From contig OY760226.1 of NCBI GenBank assembly GCA_963663395.1, positions 1,426,001 through 1,490,000 of the forward strand: 64,000 nt of DNA, given 5' to 3'. A model generated the notes under the pieces. That model had not been told where the DNA came from, made no database searches, and worked only from the letters and a program-made list of their open reading frames with translations. Numbering within the stretch: position 1 is the first letter of the stretch; each line of letters opens with the position of its first letter. The translations under genes and the position numbers were made by a program. The DNA comes from Azophilus sp963663395 (GTDB taxonomy: Bacteria; Pseudomonadota; Gammaproteobacteria; Pseudomonadales; Azotimanducaceae). Positions 43,038 through 51,967 of this stretch are shown in pieces.

Positions 43038-43970
43038 CTACTCCAGCCTTACCCGCGGATCGATCAGCCCGTACAAGAGGTCGACAATGATCACCATCAG
43101 CACCAGGAAGGCGCCATAGAACACCGTCGTGCCCATGATTACGGTGTAGTCGGACTGCTGCACCGCCTGCACGAAATAACGCCCGAGCCCCGGAATGGCG
43201 AACACGATCTCCACGACGAAACCGCCGGTGGTAATCACCGCGATGGACGGGCCGAGCACGGTGACGACCGGCAGGATGGCGTTGCGCAACTGGTGGTGCG
43301 TAAAAATGCGGGGTGCCGGCACACCCTTCGACCGGGCAGTGCGCACGAAGTCGGAGTTCATGATCTCGAGCATCGACGAACGCATCAGCCGGGTGAGGTA
43401 GGCCATGGTGCCCAGGCCCAGCACCAGCGAGGGCACCAGCATGTGGGCCACCGTGCCCCAGCCGGCCACGGGCAAAAGCGAGAAACCGAGCAGGTTGTTG
43501 ATGTTGACCAGGGTGAGCTGGCCGAGGGCGGCGAACACGAAACTCGGCACGGATATGCCGAGAATCACCAGCAGCATGATGACGATGTCCGGCATGCGGT
43601 TGCGGTTGAGCGCCGTCAGCGCACCCCACAGGATGCCGCCCAGGGCCGCGAACACCACCGCGAGAATGCCCAGCGTCGCGGAGATGGGGAAGTGTTCCCG
43701 GATGATGTCGTTCACCCGGCGGTTCTCCTGGGTGAACGAGATGCCGAAGTCGCCACGCGCCAGGTTTGCCATGTAGATGCCGTACTGGGTGAGAAGCGGC
43801 TTGTCGAGGCCGTACTTGGCTTCCAGGTTGGCGCGAATCTTCTCGCTGACCGCCTTGTCGCTCGCCAGGGGGTCGCCGGGCACCATGTGCATGGCAAAGA
43901 ATGTGGCGGTCGCGATGAACCACACCGTGATGGCGCCCTGGACCAGGCGCTTCAGTGCGTAACGGCCCAT
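43038..43970 (-). CDS. oppB: ABC transporter permease (OppB/DppB)
   Basis: The 310-residue inner-membrane permease begins with the family opening YALKRLVQGAITVWFIATATF and has six hydrophobic segments. Typical segments are FGISFTQENRRVNDIIREHFP and the EAA loop RTARSKGVPAPRIFTHHQLRN. It forms the translocation pore with OppC. It lies 21 bp after the binding-protein gene and 4 bp before oppC, so the operon order is A-B-C-D-F. Confidence 0.94.
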   Translation of the reverse strand: MGRYALKRLVQGAITVWFIATATFFAMHMVPGDPLASDKAVSEKIRANLEAKYGLDKPLLTQYGIYMANLARGDFGISFTQENRRVNDIIREHFPISATLGILAVVFAALGGILWGALTALNRNRMPDIVIMLLVILGISVPSFVFAALGQLTLVNINNLLGFSLLPVAGWGTVAHMLVPSLVLGLGTMAYLTRLMRSSMLEIMNSDFVRTARSKGVPAPRIFTHHQLRNAILPVVTVLGPSIAVITTGGFVVEIVFAIPGLGRYFVQAVQQSDYTVIMGTTVFYGAFLVLMVIIVDLLYGLIDPRVRLE

Positions 43971-43991
43971 TTCTCCACGATACCGCGCCCG

Positions 43992-45689
43992 TCACCCGTC
44001 CAGGTCGATGTAGGCATAGGTGTAATCCTGTTCCGCCCCGACCGCCCGCCGCACGATGCCTTTCACCCGCGGGTCGCTGACGTAGGCCTGGCCGCGTTCG
44101 TAGTTGACGATGAGAACCGCGTCGTCGTAGATGATGCGCTGCATCTCGTTGAACGCATCCATGCGCACCTTCGGGTCGAGTGACCCTTGCGCAGTGCGCA
44201 CCAGCCGGTCGTACTCCGGGTTGTCGTAGCGCCCGCGGTTGTTCAGGTTCCAGGAGGCGAACAGGTCGCCGTAGGTCAGTGCGTCGTTGTAGTCGGGCCC
44301 CCAGCCGGCCAGCACCATGTCGAACTGGCCCTTGGTCATCTTGTCGAGCCGCTGCTTGAAGATCTGCCGGTCGATGCGGATGTCGAGGCCCAGGTTCTTC
44401 TTGAAGACAGCCTGGTAATACTCGGACTGGATGTTCGAGACGGGGTTGTCGCCGGTGAGCATGACGAGCGAAGGGAACTCCTCCAGGCCAAGCTCGACAC
44501 GCGCCTTCTCCAGGTGCTGCCGCGCGCTGACGAGGTCCATCCGGTGCTCCGGGGCCGGGTACTCTTCGCGGAACTTGCCGCGCACGCCGTCCAGAAAGAC
44601 CGGAAACAGGGACTCGCCGGGCAGGTAGCCGGGAATCTTGATGACCTTGTAGACCAGTTCGTTCGGGTCCTGGGCCAGCAGCATGGCCTTGCGCAGGTTG
44701 TGGTTGCGGGTGAGCCGGTCCGGCCGGTGGTTGAACTCGATGAAGAAGACCGAACCGTCCATGAAACGATTGATGTGCCAGCGCTGCTCCATGGCTTCGG
44801 CCAGGTTCTCGGCCGTCAGCGAGGCCATGGCAATCTTGCCGTCCTTGAAGAGGTTCAGCACGGCGTTGGCGTCGGAGACGATGTAGGCAACGTTGATGCG
44901 GTCGAGGCGGATGCGGTCCTTGTCCCAGTAAAGCGGGTTCTTGTGCAGGTCCAGCGACTGGCCGTGCACCCAGCTTTCCATGACGAAGGGGCCGTTGTAG
45001 AGCAGTTGGTCGGCGTCCGCACCATAGCGCCCGTCGGCCGACTCGTAAAAGTCCTGCCGTACCGGATAGTAAGTGGAAAAGGCCGTCAGCTTGTCGAAGA
45101 AGGCGACCGGCCGCTCCAGGTCAACAACCAGCGTTCGGTCGCCTTCCGCCCGGGCGCCGAGGGCATCGAGGGGCAGTTCACCGCGATTGATGGCTTCGGC
45201 GTTCCTGATCGGGTAAAGGATGAAGGCGTATTGCGAGGCGTTTGCCGGATCGAGTGCGGTGCGCCAGGCGAACACGAAGTCGTGCGCCGTGACCGGCTTG
45301 CCGTCGCTCCACAGAGCATCGCGCAGGTTGAAGACCGCCTGTTCGGCGTTGATCTCCCAGCGCTCGGCCATTCCGGGAACCAGGCGCTGGTGCTGGTCGT
45401 AGCGCAGCAGCCCTTCCATGATGTGGGCGATGACGACGCCGCTCACGGCATCGGTGAGCAGGGTGGTATCCAGTTGCGGCGGCTCCTCGGTCAACCGGAT
45501 GGTGATGGTGTTGTTGGCGGCATCCACCGCCGTGCTGCTGCCGGTTGCCGATGCGGTGAGGTTGGCAAGCAGGTTGAGCAGCCACATCAGCAGTGCGAGG
45601 AGTGCCACCGCGGCGAGCGCGTACACCGCAAGCTGCCTCCCGGCGGAGCGGTTGAAGGATTCCTCGGCGGCGGCCTGTGTCGTGCTCAT
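43992..45689 (-). CDS. oppA: peptide ABC transporter substrate-binding protein, membrane-anchored
   Basis: This is an SBP_bac_5 family binding protein (565 residues from ATG 45689). Typical segments are EPPQLDTTLLTDAVSGVVI, a MAERWEI strand, the LRDALWSDGKPVTAHDFVFAW block and GWGPDYNDALTYGDLF. Unusually, the N-terminus has a cytoplasmic stretch of about 20 residues and then a hydrophobic segment (about 23-50) without a signal-peptidase site or lipobox, so it should remain anchored in the inner membrane. It would deliver oligopeptides to OppBC. An upstream in-frame ATG at 45815 gives an implausible leader. Confidence 0.9.
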   Translation of the reverse strand: MSTTQAAAEESFNRSAGRQLAVYALAAVALLALLMWLLNLLANLTASATGSSTAVDAANNTITIRLTEEPPQLDTTLLTDAVSGVVIAHIMEGLLRYDQHQRLVPGMAERWEINAEQAVFNLRDALWSDGKPVTAHDFVFAWRTALDPANASQYAFILYPIRNAEAINRGELPLDALGARAEGDRTLVVDLERPVAFFDKLTAFSTYYPVRQDFYESADGRYGADADQLLYNGPFVMESWVHGQSLDLHKNPLYWDKDRIRLDRINVAYIVSDANAVLNLFKDGKIAMASLTAENLAEAMEQRWHINRFMDGSVFFIEFNHRPDRLTRNHNLRKAMLLAQDPNELVYKVIKIPGYLPGESLFPVFLDGVRGKFREEYPAPEHRMDLVSARQHLEKARVELGLEEFPSLVMLTGDNPVSNIQSEYYQAVFKKNLGLDIRIDRQIFKQRLDKMTKGQFDMVLAGWGPDYNDALTYGDLFASWNLNNRGRYDNPEYDRLVRTAQGSLDPKVRMDAFNEMQRIIYDDAVLIVNYERGQAYVSDPRVKGIVRRAVGAEQDYTYAYIDLDG

Positions 45690-45993
45690 CCCCCATCCCG
45701 AATCGGGCACCTCCAGACTTCCGGCTTGTCGGTGGTTCAAGTGGCAATGGAGCCATCGTACCAGACGAGATCGCCGCAACTCGGGGCAAGCAGGAGCAGA
45801 TGCGATCCAGTGCACCGATAGACGCGGTGGTGGAATTGCGAACGATCAGGGAATCTCCGGGAGGCTCTCGCGATGGACTGGCGCGCCGGAGTTGTTTACC
45901 GTGCCCGGCGAGCGACCTCAGGAAGGCCGCCTGCCTGGGCGAGAGCGTTGCGGCGGAACCCTGTCCCTCATAGGCCAATCAAGGAGATCGAGA
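45690..45993. other. divergent intergenic region between oppA and the tannase-family gene
   Basis: About 300 bases separating two divergent genes. I see no further gene and no promoter that meets consensus. AAGGAG at 45981-45986 is a good ribosome-binding site for GTG 45994. Regulatory sequences for both genes are expected here. Confidence 0.5.
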
Positions 45994-47529
45994 GTGACAT
46001 TTGCCCTACGTTCCGCACTCGTGCGGCTTTCAGCAACGGTCGCGCTGTTGTGTGCTACGGCGACGGCGGCCGCCGCCCCGGATGTCAACTCCTGCCGCAA
46101 CCTGTACCGGCTCACCGATCTGCAGCATGCGATGGAGCCGGGGGTCGAGGTGGAAGCGACGGACGAGCTCCCGGCCCGCTGCCGCGTGCGCGGCGTGATC
46201 AACCGCGCCATCCGCTTCGAGGTCACGCTGCCGGAAGCATGGAACGGCCGCCTCATGTTTGCAGCGGTCGGCGGCTCGGCGGGCGTCATCGGCGATACCA
46301 CGAGCCTGCTTGCGCGCGGATACGCGCAGGCATCCACCGACACCGGCCACGAGATCGCCGAGGGCAACGACTTCGTGAAGCAGCCCGAGGCGCTCCTCGA
46401 CTACGCTTACCGGGGTGTGCACCTGGCGACCCTGGCGTCGAAACGCGTCATCGCGCACTACTACGGCCGCGACATCGACCACGCTTACCTGCAGGGCTGT
46501 TCCAACGGCGGCCGGGCGGCGATGCTGGAAGCGGCCCGGTTTCCGGACGACTACGACGGCATCATCGCCGGCGCTCCCGCCTTTCGGTTCCAGGAGTTCA
46601 TTCCGTGGATGGTCGCCGTAGGCCGCAGGCAGGCTGCCCACCCACTCGACCGGGCCGCGCTCGAGGTGCTGGACGATGCGTCGCGCAGCGCCTGCGATGC
46701 ACTGGATGGGGTCACCGACGGGGTGATCAACGATCCCCGCGTCTGCAAGGTGAACCTCGACAGCCTGGCGTGCGCCGAAGGGGAAACCCAGGGCTGCCTG
46801 TCTCCCGGGCAAATCGAAACCGCCCGTTTCATCTATGAGGACATGATCGGCGCCGACGGCAGCGTACAGTCTCCCGGCGTGCCGCCCGGGGCCGAGGCCG
46901 CGGGCGATTGGGGCGGCTGGATGCTGCCGAACGAAGCCCTGGCCGGCGCAGGCGTAACCATCATCGGCGACCTGATCCCGGAGATGCTCGGCTTTCTCAT
47001 GCGGCACGATCCCGATTTCGACATCGACGCCTTCGACCCCGTCGGCGACTACGACAGGCTCACCGACCCGTTCACGCCCCTGGATTTGCGTACAGCCGAT
47101 CTTTCGGAGTTCCGGGACCGCGGCGGCAAGCTGCTGATCTACCAGGGTTGGAACGACTTCCCGTTGCGGCCCCAGCGCGCCATCGCCTACCTCGAATCCG
47201 CCGAGCAGGCGATGGGAGGGGCCGATGCCACCGCGGACTTCTTTCGCATGTTCATGGTGCCGGGCATGGTGCATTGCGCCGGCGGCCCGGGCGCCTGGGA
47301 GGCGGACTTCGTCGACCCCCTCGTGAAGTGGACGGAACAGGGTGAGGCCCCCGAACGCATTGTCGCCTCCCACCCGGGCCCGACGGAATTCGACCATCTT
47401 GACGCCGGAGCCAGAACCGGGCAGGACCGCACCTTCACCCGGCCGCTCTGTGCCTATCCGAAACTCGCGCAGTACGATGGCGAAGGCGACCCGGATGACG
47501 AGGCCAGCTTCGGCTGCGCGGCGCCCTGA
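45994..47529 (+). CDS. tannase/feruloyl esterase family hydrolase, exported
   Basis: The 511-residue protein (GTG 45994, with AAGGAG upstream) has a signal peptide ending near residue 27 (ATATAAAAPDV). It belongs to the tannase/feruloyl esterase family: the nucleophile elbow is LQGCSNGGRAAML (Ser in G-C-S-N-G-G), with the adjacent FPDDYDGIIAGAPAF block, an Asp region YQGWNDFPLRP and the closing His in VPGMVHCAGGPG. Paired Cys near the Ser and His form the family disulfide. It should cleave aromatic esters such as gallates, ferulates or aryl diesters in the periplasm or outside. It is not obviously linked to the peptide transporter. Confidence 0.9.
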   Translation: MTFALRSALVRLSATVALLCATATAAAAPDVNSCRNLYRLTDLQHAMEPGVEVEATDELPARCRVRGVINRAIRFEVTLPEAWNGRLMFAAVGGSAGVIGDTTSLLARGYAQASTDTGHEIAEGNDFVKQPEALLDYAYRGVHLATLASKRVIAHYYGRDIDHAYLQGCSNGGRAAMLEAARFPDDYDGIIAGAPAFRFQEFIPWMVAVGRRQAAHPLDRAALEVLDDASRSACDALDGVTDGVINDPRVCKVNLDSLACAEGETQGCLSPGQIETARFIYEDMIGADGSVQSPGVPPGAEAAGDWGGWMLPNEALAGAGVTIIGDLIPEMLGFLMRHDPDFDIDAFDPVGDYDRLTDPFTPLDLRTADLSEFRDRGGKLLIYQGWNDFPLRPQRAIAYLESAEQAMGGADATADFFRMFMVPGMVHCAGGPGAWEADFVDPLVKWTEQGEAPERIVASHPGPTEFDHLDAGARTGQDRTFTRPLCAYPKLAQYDGEGDPDDEASFGCAAP

Positions 47530-47654
47530 CGGGCGATTTCCACCGACCGGTCAGGCGAGTGCATTGGCGTGACCCCATTCGTTTTCGCTTGCCGATTTGA
47601 TTACCATTTGTAGCAGCGGAGTGTAGTCTTTGCTTACGTTTGGAGATCGCCATC

Positions 47655-48551
47655 TTGTGCGGAATAGTGGGACTGTTTGCGAAGTCTGCATCCATTGAAA
47701 GCAGCCTGGGTTTGCATGTCGCCGATATGTTGATCCAGATGACGGAACGGGGCCCCGACAGCGCGGGCGTGGCGGTCTACAGAAACTCTGTCGGCAGGGG
47801 CAAGACCAAGCTTTCCCTTTATCACCCCGATCTCGAATATGACTGGCACGGCTTGCACAATGAACTGGATGGCGCGTTTGACGGGCAGACTGTTCTTGAA
47901 GTTCGCGTAAATCATGGTCTTGTAGTCGTGAACGCTCAACCTGCGGAGGTTCGCAACTGGCTGCAGGCCAATCATGGCGAACTCAGCCTGATGAGTGACG
48001 GCGACGCGATCGAAATCTACAAGGAAAAGGGTTCGCCTGGAGCCTTTGTCGATGGCTTCGGATTGCGCGCCATGACCGGTACGCATGCTCTTGGACATAC
48101 ACGCATGGCGACAGAGAGTGCCGTTACCACGCAGGGATCTCACCCTTTTTCAACCGGCCTGGACCTGTGCCTGGTGCACAACGGCTCATTGTCGAATCAC
48201 AACCATCTGCGCAGGATGCTGATCAGAAAAGGCATGGAATTTCGTACGGAAAACGATTCAGAGGTGGCAGCCGGCTATTTGACCTGGCGTTTGAGCGATG
48301 GCGACACTCTCGAAGAGGCGATTGAGAGCGCGCTTGAAGACCTGGATGGGTTTTACACCTTTGCCATCGGCACCCATGACGGCTTTGCAGTAGTTAGAGA
48401 TCCGATTGCCTGTAAGCCCGCGATCATGGCAGAAACGCATGATTGGGTAGCCATGGCCTCGGAATTCCGTGCCATCGAATGTCTTCCCGATGCCGGCCGA
48501 GCCAACATCTGGGAGCCGGAGCCAGCCCAAATCTACAGTTGGGGTCGTTAG
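47655..48551 (+). CDS. mgsA: N-methylglutamate synthase subunit A (class II glutamine amidotransferase-like)
   Basis: The product starts TTG-TGC (M-Cys2-G-I-V-G), so Cys2 becomes the N-terminal nucleophile of an Ntn/PurF-type amidotransferase after Met removal. I place the start at TTG 47655, with GGAG at 47642-47645 upstream. Later signatures are ERGPDSAGVAVY, GHTRMATES, and LVHNGSLSNHNHLRRML. In the N-methylglutamate pathway this domain releases methylamine from gamma-glutamylmethylamide and passes it to the synthase subunit MgsC. A longer frame from 47640 would bury the Cys and is rejected. It is the first gene of an eight-gene cluster. Confidence 0.88.
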   Translation: MCGIVGLFAKSASIESSLGLHVADMLIQMTERGPDSAGVAVYRNSVGRGKTKLSLYHPDLEYDWHGLHNELDGAFDGQTVLEVRVNHGLVVVNAQPAEVRNWLQANHGELSLMSDGDAIEIYKEKGSPGAFVDGFGLRAMTGTHALGHTRMATESAVTTQGSHPFSTGLDLCLVHNGSLSNHNHLRRMLIRKGMEFRTENDSEVAAGYLTWRLSDGDTLEEAIESALEDLDGFYTFAIGTHDGFAVVRDPIACKPAIMAETHDWVAMASEFRAIECLPDAGRANIWEPEPAQIYSWGR

Positions 48552-48555
48552 AAGC

Positions 48556-49227
48556 GTGCGGGTAATAGACCTGAGGCAAACGGAACTTCGTGAACTCAAT
48601 CAGAGTTTGCAAACCGGCGATTCAGGGACCGACTGGCAAATCGACAATCCGGACGGCAAGCACTCGATTGCCGTCGGTTTGAGTGCCGCAATCAATGTGA
48701 CGATAAATGGACACACGGGATATTACTGTGCCGGCATGAATCAGAAAGCGAATGTCATGGTTAACGGTAATGTCGGGCCGGGCGTAGCCGAGAACATGAT
48801 GTCCGGAGTGGTTCATGTCAAAGGCAGTGCTTCCCAGTATGCCGGCGCAACGGGAAATGGTGGATTGCTTGTCATAGAAGGCGATGCCAGTTCTCGATGT
48901 GGTATCTCGCTGAAGGGAACGGACATTGTCGTCAAAGGCTCGGTGGGGCACATGAGCGCGTTCATGGCGCAGGCTGGATGCCTGGTCATATGTGGTGATG
49001 CCGGTGACGCGTTGGGTGATTCGGCGTATGAGGTGCACATATACGTTAAAGGAAACGTCAAGTCCCTTGGCGCGGATTGTGTTGAAAAAGACATGCGGGA
49101 AGAGCACGTTGCTGAACTGCAGAGCTTGCTGGACAAGGCGAATTTCGATGACCACCCTAGAGATTTCAAGCGATATGGGTCTGGACGCGAATTTTACAAT
49201 TTCAAGATTGACAATGCCGTTCTATAG
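48556..49227 (+). CDS. mgsB: N-methylglutamate synthase subunit B (GXGXG domain)
   Basis: The 223-residue product (GTG 48556) is a stand-alone GltB-type GXGXG beta-helix domain, with repeats such as VMVNGNVGPGVAENMMSG, VHVKGSASQYAGATGNGG, LLVIEGDASSRCGISLKG and IVVKGSVGHMSAFM. It is homologous to the C-terminal domain of glutamate synthase and to GlxC and FwdC proteins. It should link the amidotransferase and FMN subunits of the MgsABC complex. It starts 4 bp after mgsA. Confidence 0.88.
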   Translation: MRVIDLRQTELRELNQSLQTGDSGTDWQIDNPDGKHSIAVGLSAAINVTINGHTGYYCAGMNQKANVMVNGNVGPGVAENMMSGVVHVKGSASQYAGATGNGGLLVIEGDASSRCGISLKGTDIVVKGSVGHMSAFMAQAGCLVICGDAGDALGDSAYEVHIYVKGNVKSLGADCVEKDMREEHVAELQSLLDKANFDDHPRDFKRYGSGREFYNFKIDNAVL

Positions 49228-49244
49228 CGAGGGGCTGGAAAGAA

Positions 49245-50567
49245 ATGACCACTGAGCATCCGGGCTTGAGGCAATCCGCCACCTTCGACAGGAATACGAT
49301 CTGGGAAATCAATCGCGCCGCGGAAACCGGCATTTACGATATCCGCGGATTCGGCGCTAAACGCAAGGTTCCCCATTTCGACGATCTACTCTTTCTCGGT
49401 GCAAGCGTGTCGCGCTACCCCCTGGAAGGGTATCGGGAAACCTGTGCCACAGACGTCGTACTCGGCGACCGGTTCGCGGAGAAACCCCTGCATCTCGACA
49501 TCCCGATCACGATCGCGGGCATGAGTTTCGGGTCTCTGTCCGCCAATGCGAAAGAAGCATTGGGGCGCGGTGCAAACGCAATGGGCACCTCCACGACCAC
49601 CGGCGACGGCGGCATGACGCCTGAAGAACGGGAGCATTCCAAGACCCTGGTCTACCAATACCTGCCTTCCCGCTATGGCATGAACCCGGACGATATGCGC
49701 AAGGCAGACGCCATAGAGGTGGTGCTGGGGCAGGGGGCGAAACCAGGCGGCGGTGGCATGCTGCTGGGGGTGAAAGTCACGGACCGTGTTGCGCAGATGC
49801 GCACGTTGCCCCTGGGCGTCGACCAACGCAGTGCCTGCCGTCATCCGGATTGGACCGGTCCGGATGACTTGGAAATCAAGATTGGCGAGCTGCGCGAAAT
49901 CACCAATTGGCAAGTACCCATATATGTAAAGATTGGTGCCACGCGCACGTATTTCGACACCAAGCTGGTTGTCAAAGCCGGTGCGGACGTCATCGTGATC
50001 GACGGTATGCAGGGTGGAACCGCGGCGACCCAGGAAGTCTTTATCGAACACGTAGGCATCCCGACACTCGCGGCAGTACCTCAGGCTGTACAGGCACTGC
50101 AGGAAATGGACATGCATCGCAAGGTTCAGCTTGTCGTGTCAGGCGGCATACGCAATGGTGCGGATGTGGCGAAGTGCATGGCGCTCGGTGCGGATGCCGT
50201 ATCCATTGGCACGGCGGCCTTGATTGCCATCGGTTGCAACCATCCGAAGTACGAAGAGGAATACCGGAAGATTGGCTCTTCAGCAGGTTATTACGACGAT
50301 TATCATGAGGGTCGCTGCCCTGCGGGTATTTCAACGCAAGACCCTGAGTTGATGAAGAAGCTCGATCCGGAACTTGGCGGACGTCGTTTAAGGAATTATC
50401 TGCAGTGCATGACCCTGGAGGCACAAACAGTTGCACGGGCATGTGGCAAGAGTCACCTGCAAAACCTAGAACCAGAGGACCTCGTCGCACTCACCGTCGA
50501 ATCCGCGGCAATGGCAAGAGTGCCACTGGCGGGTACGGACTGGGTCCCGGGTACAAATGGATATTGA
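49245..50567 (+). CDS. mgsC: N-methylglutamate synthase subunit C (FMN glutamate-synthase domain)
   Basis: The 440-residue product is the FMN-binding TIM-barrel domain of glutamate synthase (GltS family). Key segments are FDDLLFLGASVSRYPLEGY, ITIAGMSFGSLSANAKEALG, the phosphate-binding DGMQGGTAATQEVF and VSGGIRNGADVAKCMALGADAV, and the Cys region GCNHPK/GRCPAGISTQ. With MgsA and MgsB it condenses methylamine and 2-oxoglutarate to N-methylglutamate. It starts 17 bp after mgsB. The same domain triad occurs in Glx-type complexes; the adjacent gmaS and mgd genes decide the assignment. Confidence 0.9.
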   Translation: MTTEHPGLRQSATFDRNTIWEINRAAETGIYDIRGFGAKRKVPHFDDLLFLGASVSRYPLEGYRETCATDVVLGDRFAEKPLHLDIPITIAGMSFGSLSANAKEALGRGANAMGTSTTTGDGGMTPEEREHSKTLVYQYLPSRYGMNPDDMRKADAIEVVLGQGAKPGGGGMLLGVKVTDRVAQMRTLPLGVDQRSACRHPDWTGPDDLEIKIGELREITNWQVPIYVKIGATRTYFDTKLVVKAGADVIVIDGMQGGTAATQEVFIEHVGIPTLAAVPQAVQALQEMDMHRKVQLVVSGGIRNGADVAKCMALGADAVSIGTAALIAIGCNHPKYEEEYRKIGSSAGYYDDYHEGRCPAGISTQDPELMKKLDPELGGRRLRNYLQCMTLEAQTVARACGKSHLQNLEPEDLVALTVESAAMARVPLAGTDWVPGTNGY

Positions 50568-50614
50568 AATCAGGTGAGCCGCTGAAAGTGGTAATGAATT
50601 AGTTGGGAAAAGAC

Positions 50615-51919
50615 ATGCTTGAACTCGCACAGATCGCCAAAGAACAGAACATCAAATATTTCCTGATCAACTTCGTCGACTTTTTTGGCGTGTTGAGATC
50701 CAAACTTGTGCCCGCCCGCGCCATCGCGGGAATGCAGAAGGACGGGGCGGGGTTCGCGGGATTTGCGGCCTGGCTGGACATGACCCCGGCACATCCGGAC
50801 ATGTTTGCGATACCCGACCCGGAAAGCTTGATCCAATTGCCCTGGAAGCCTGAAGTGGCCTGGCTGGCCAGTGACCTGTGGATGGATGGCAAGGAGGTTG
50901 AGGCTTCTCCACGCATCGCGCTGAAGCGACAGTTGGCGAAGCTGGAGGAATCAGGGTACCGCATGAAAACAGGGGTTGAATGCGAGTATTTTCTGTTGAG
51001 CCCACAAGGGGATGAACTCTCGGATCCCTTTGATATTCAGGCGAAGCCCTGTTACGACCAGTCTGCGTTGATGCGTAGATACGATATTGTCAGTGAAATC
51101 TGCGATGCCATGCTCGAACTGGGCTGGAACCCCTATCAGAATGACCATGAGGATGCCAACGGTCAGTTTGAAATGAACTGGGAATACGACGATTGCCTGC
51201 GAACGGCGGACCGGCATGTGTTTTTCAAGTACATGACAAAACAGATCGCCGAGAATCATGGCTACCGGGCCACGTTCATGCCGAAACCGTTTGCCGGGCT
51301 GACGGGCAACGGTTGCCACGCTCACGTTTCATTGTGGGACATGAAGGGAGAGAACAATCTGTTTCTCGACCAGAGCGATGCCCTGGGCCTTTCCAAGCCG
51401 GCTTATGAGTTTCTGGGAGGCATCATGCATAACGCGACGGCTTTGTGTGCGCTGTTCAATCCCACGGTGAACAGTTACAAGCGCATCAATGCGCCACGCA
51501 CGGCGTCCGGTGCAAGCTGGTCGCCTAATACGGTCACGTACTCCGGCAATAACCGGACGCACATGATTCGCGTGCCCGAGGAAGGTCGGTTCGAGCTGCG
51601 CCTGATGGATGGAAGTGCGAATCCGTATCTGATGCAGGCCGGCGTGGCAGCGGCGGGGATTGATGGGATCAGCAACAAGCGTGACCCGGGAGAGCCTTTG
51701 CACATCGATATGTATGAGCAGGGCCACACGGTGGAATCTGCCAAGCGTCTGCCGGCCAATCTTCTGGATGCGCTGCGGCTGTTCGAAAAGAGCGAGGTCC
51801 TTCGAGAGCAGTTGGGCGGTGAACTCGTCGATTCCTATACAAAACTGAAGATGGCTCAATGGAATGAATACACTTCTCACCTGAGTGACTGGGAACGAAA
51901 AACCACATTGGATTGTTGA
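50615..51919 (+). CDS. gmaS: gamma-glutamylmethylamide synthetase (glutamine-synthetase family)
   Basis: This 434-residue glutamine-synthetase-fold enzyme (GlnT/GmaS branch) ligates methylamine to glutamate with ATP. Active-site blocks are VECEYFLL (metal-binding Glu), QNDHEDANGQFEMN, FMPKPFAGLTGNGCHAHVSLWD (metal/ammonium site), NSYKRINAP and the RLMDGSANPYL stretch. I start at ATG 50615, with GGGAAAAG directly upstream; TTG 50603 adds four residues. It lies between the synthase and dehydrogenase genes, the arrangement of N-methylglutamate pathway clusters. Substrate assignment rests on this context. Confidence 0.9.
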   Translation: MLELAQIAKEQNIKYFLINFVDFFGVLRSKLVPARAIAGMQKDGAGFAGFAAWLDMTPAHPDMFAIPDPESLIQLPWKPEVAWLASDLWMDGKEVEASPRIALKRQLAKLEESGYRMKTGVECEYFLLSPQGDELSDPFDIQAKPCYDQSALMRRYDIVSEICDAMLELGWNPYQNDHEDANGQFEMNWEYDDCLRTADRHVFFKYMTKQIAENHGYRATFMPKPFAGLTGNGCHAHVSLWDMKGENNLFLDQSDALGLSKPAYEFLGGIMHNATALCALFNPTVNSYKRINAPRTASGASWSPNTVTYSGNNRTHMIRVPEEGRFELRLMDGSANPYLMQAGVAAAGIDGISNKRDPGEPLHIDMYEQGHTVESAKRLPANLLDALRLFEKSEVLREQLGGELVDSYTKLKMAQWNEYTSHLSDWERKTTLDC

Positions 51920-51967
51920 AAAAAATCTCAAAAACATGATTGCGACCTGCGGCAGAACCTAAATCCA

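Noticed and set aside
46030..47397. Minus-strand open frame across the tannase-family gene
   Set aside because: Antisense shadow with no start signal or family pattern.
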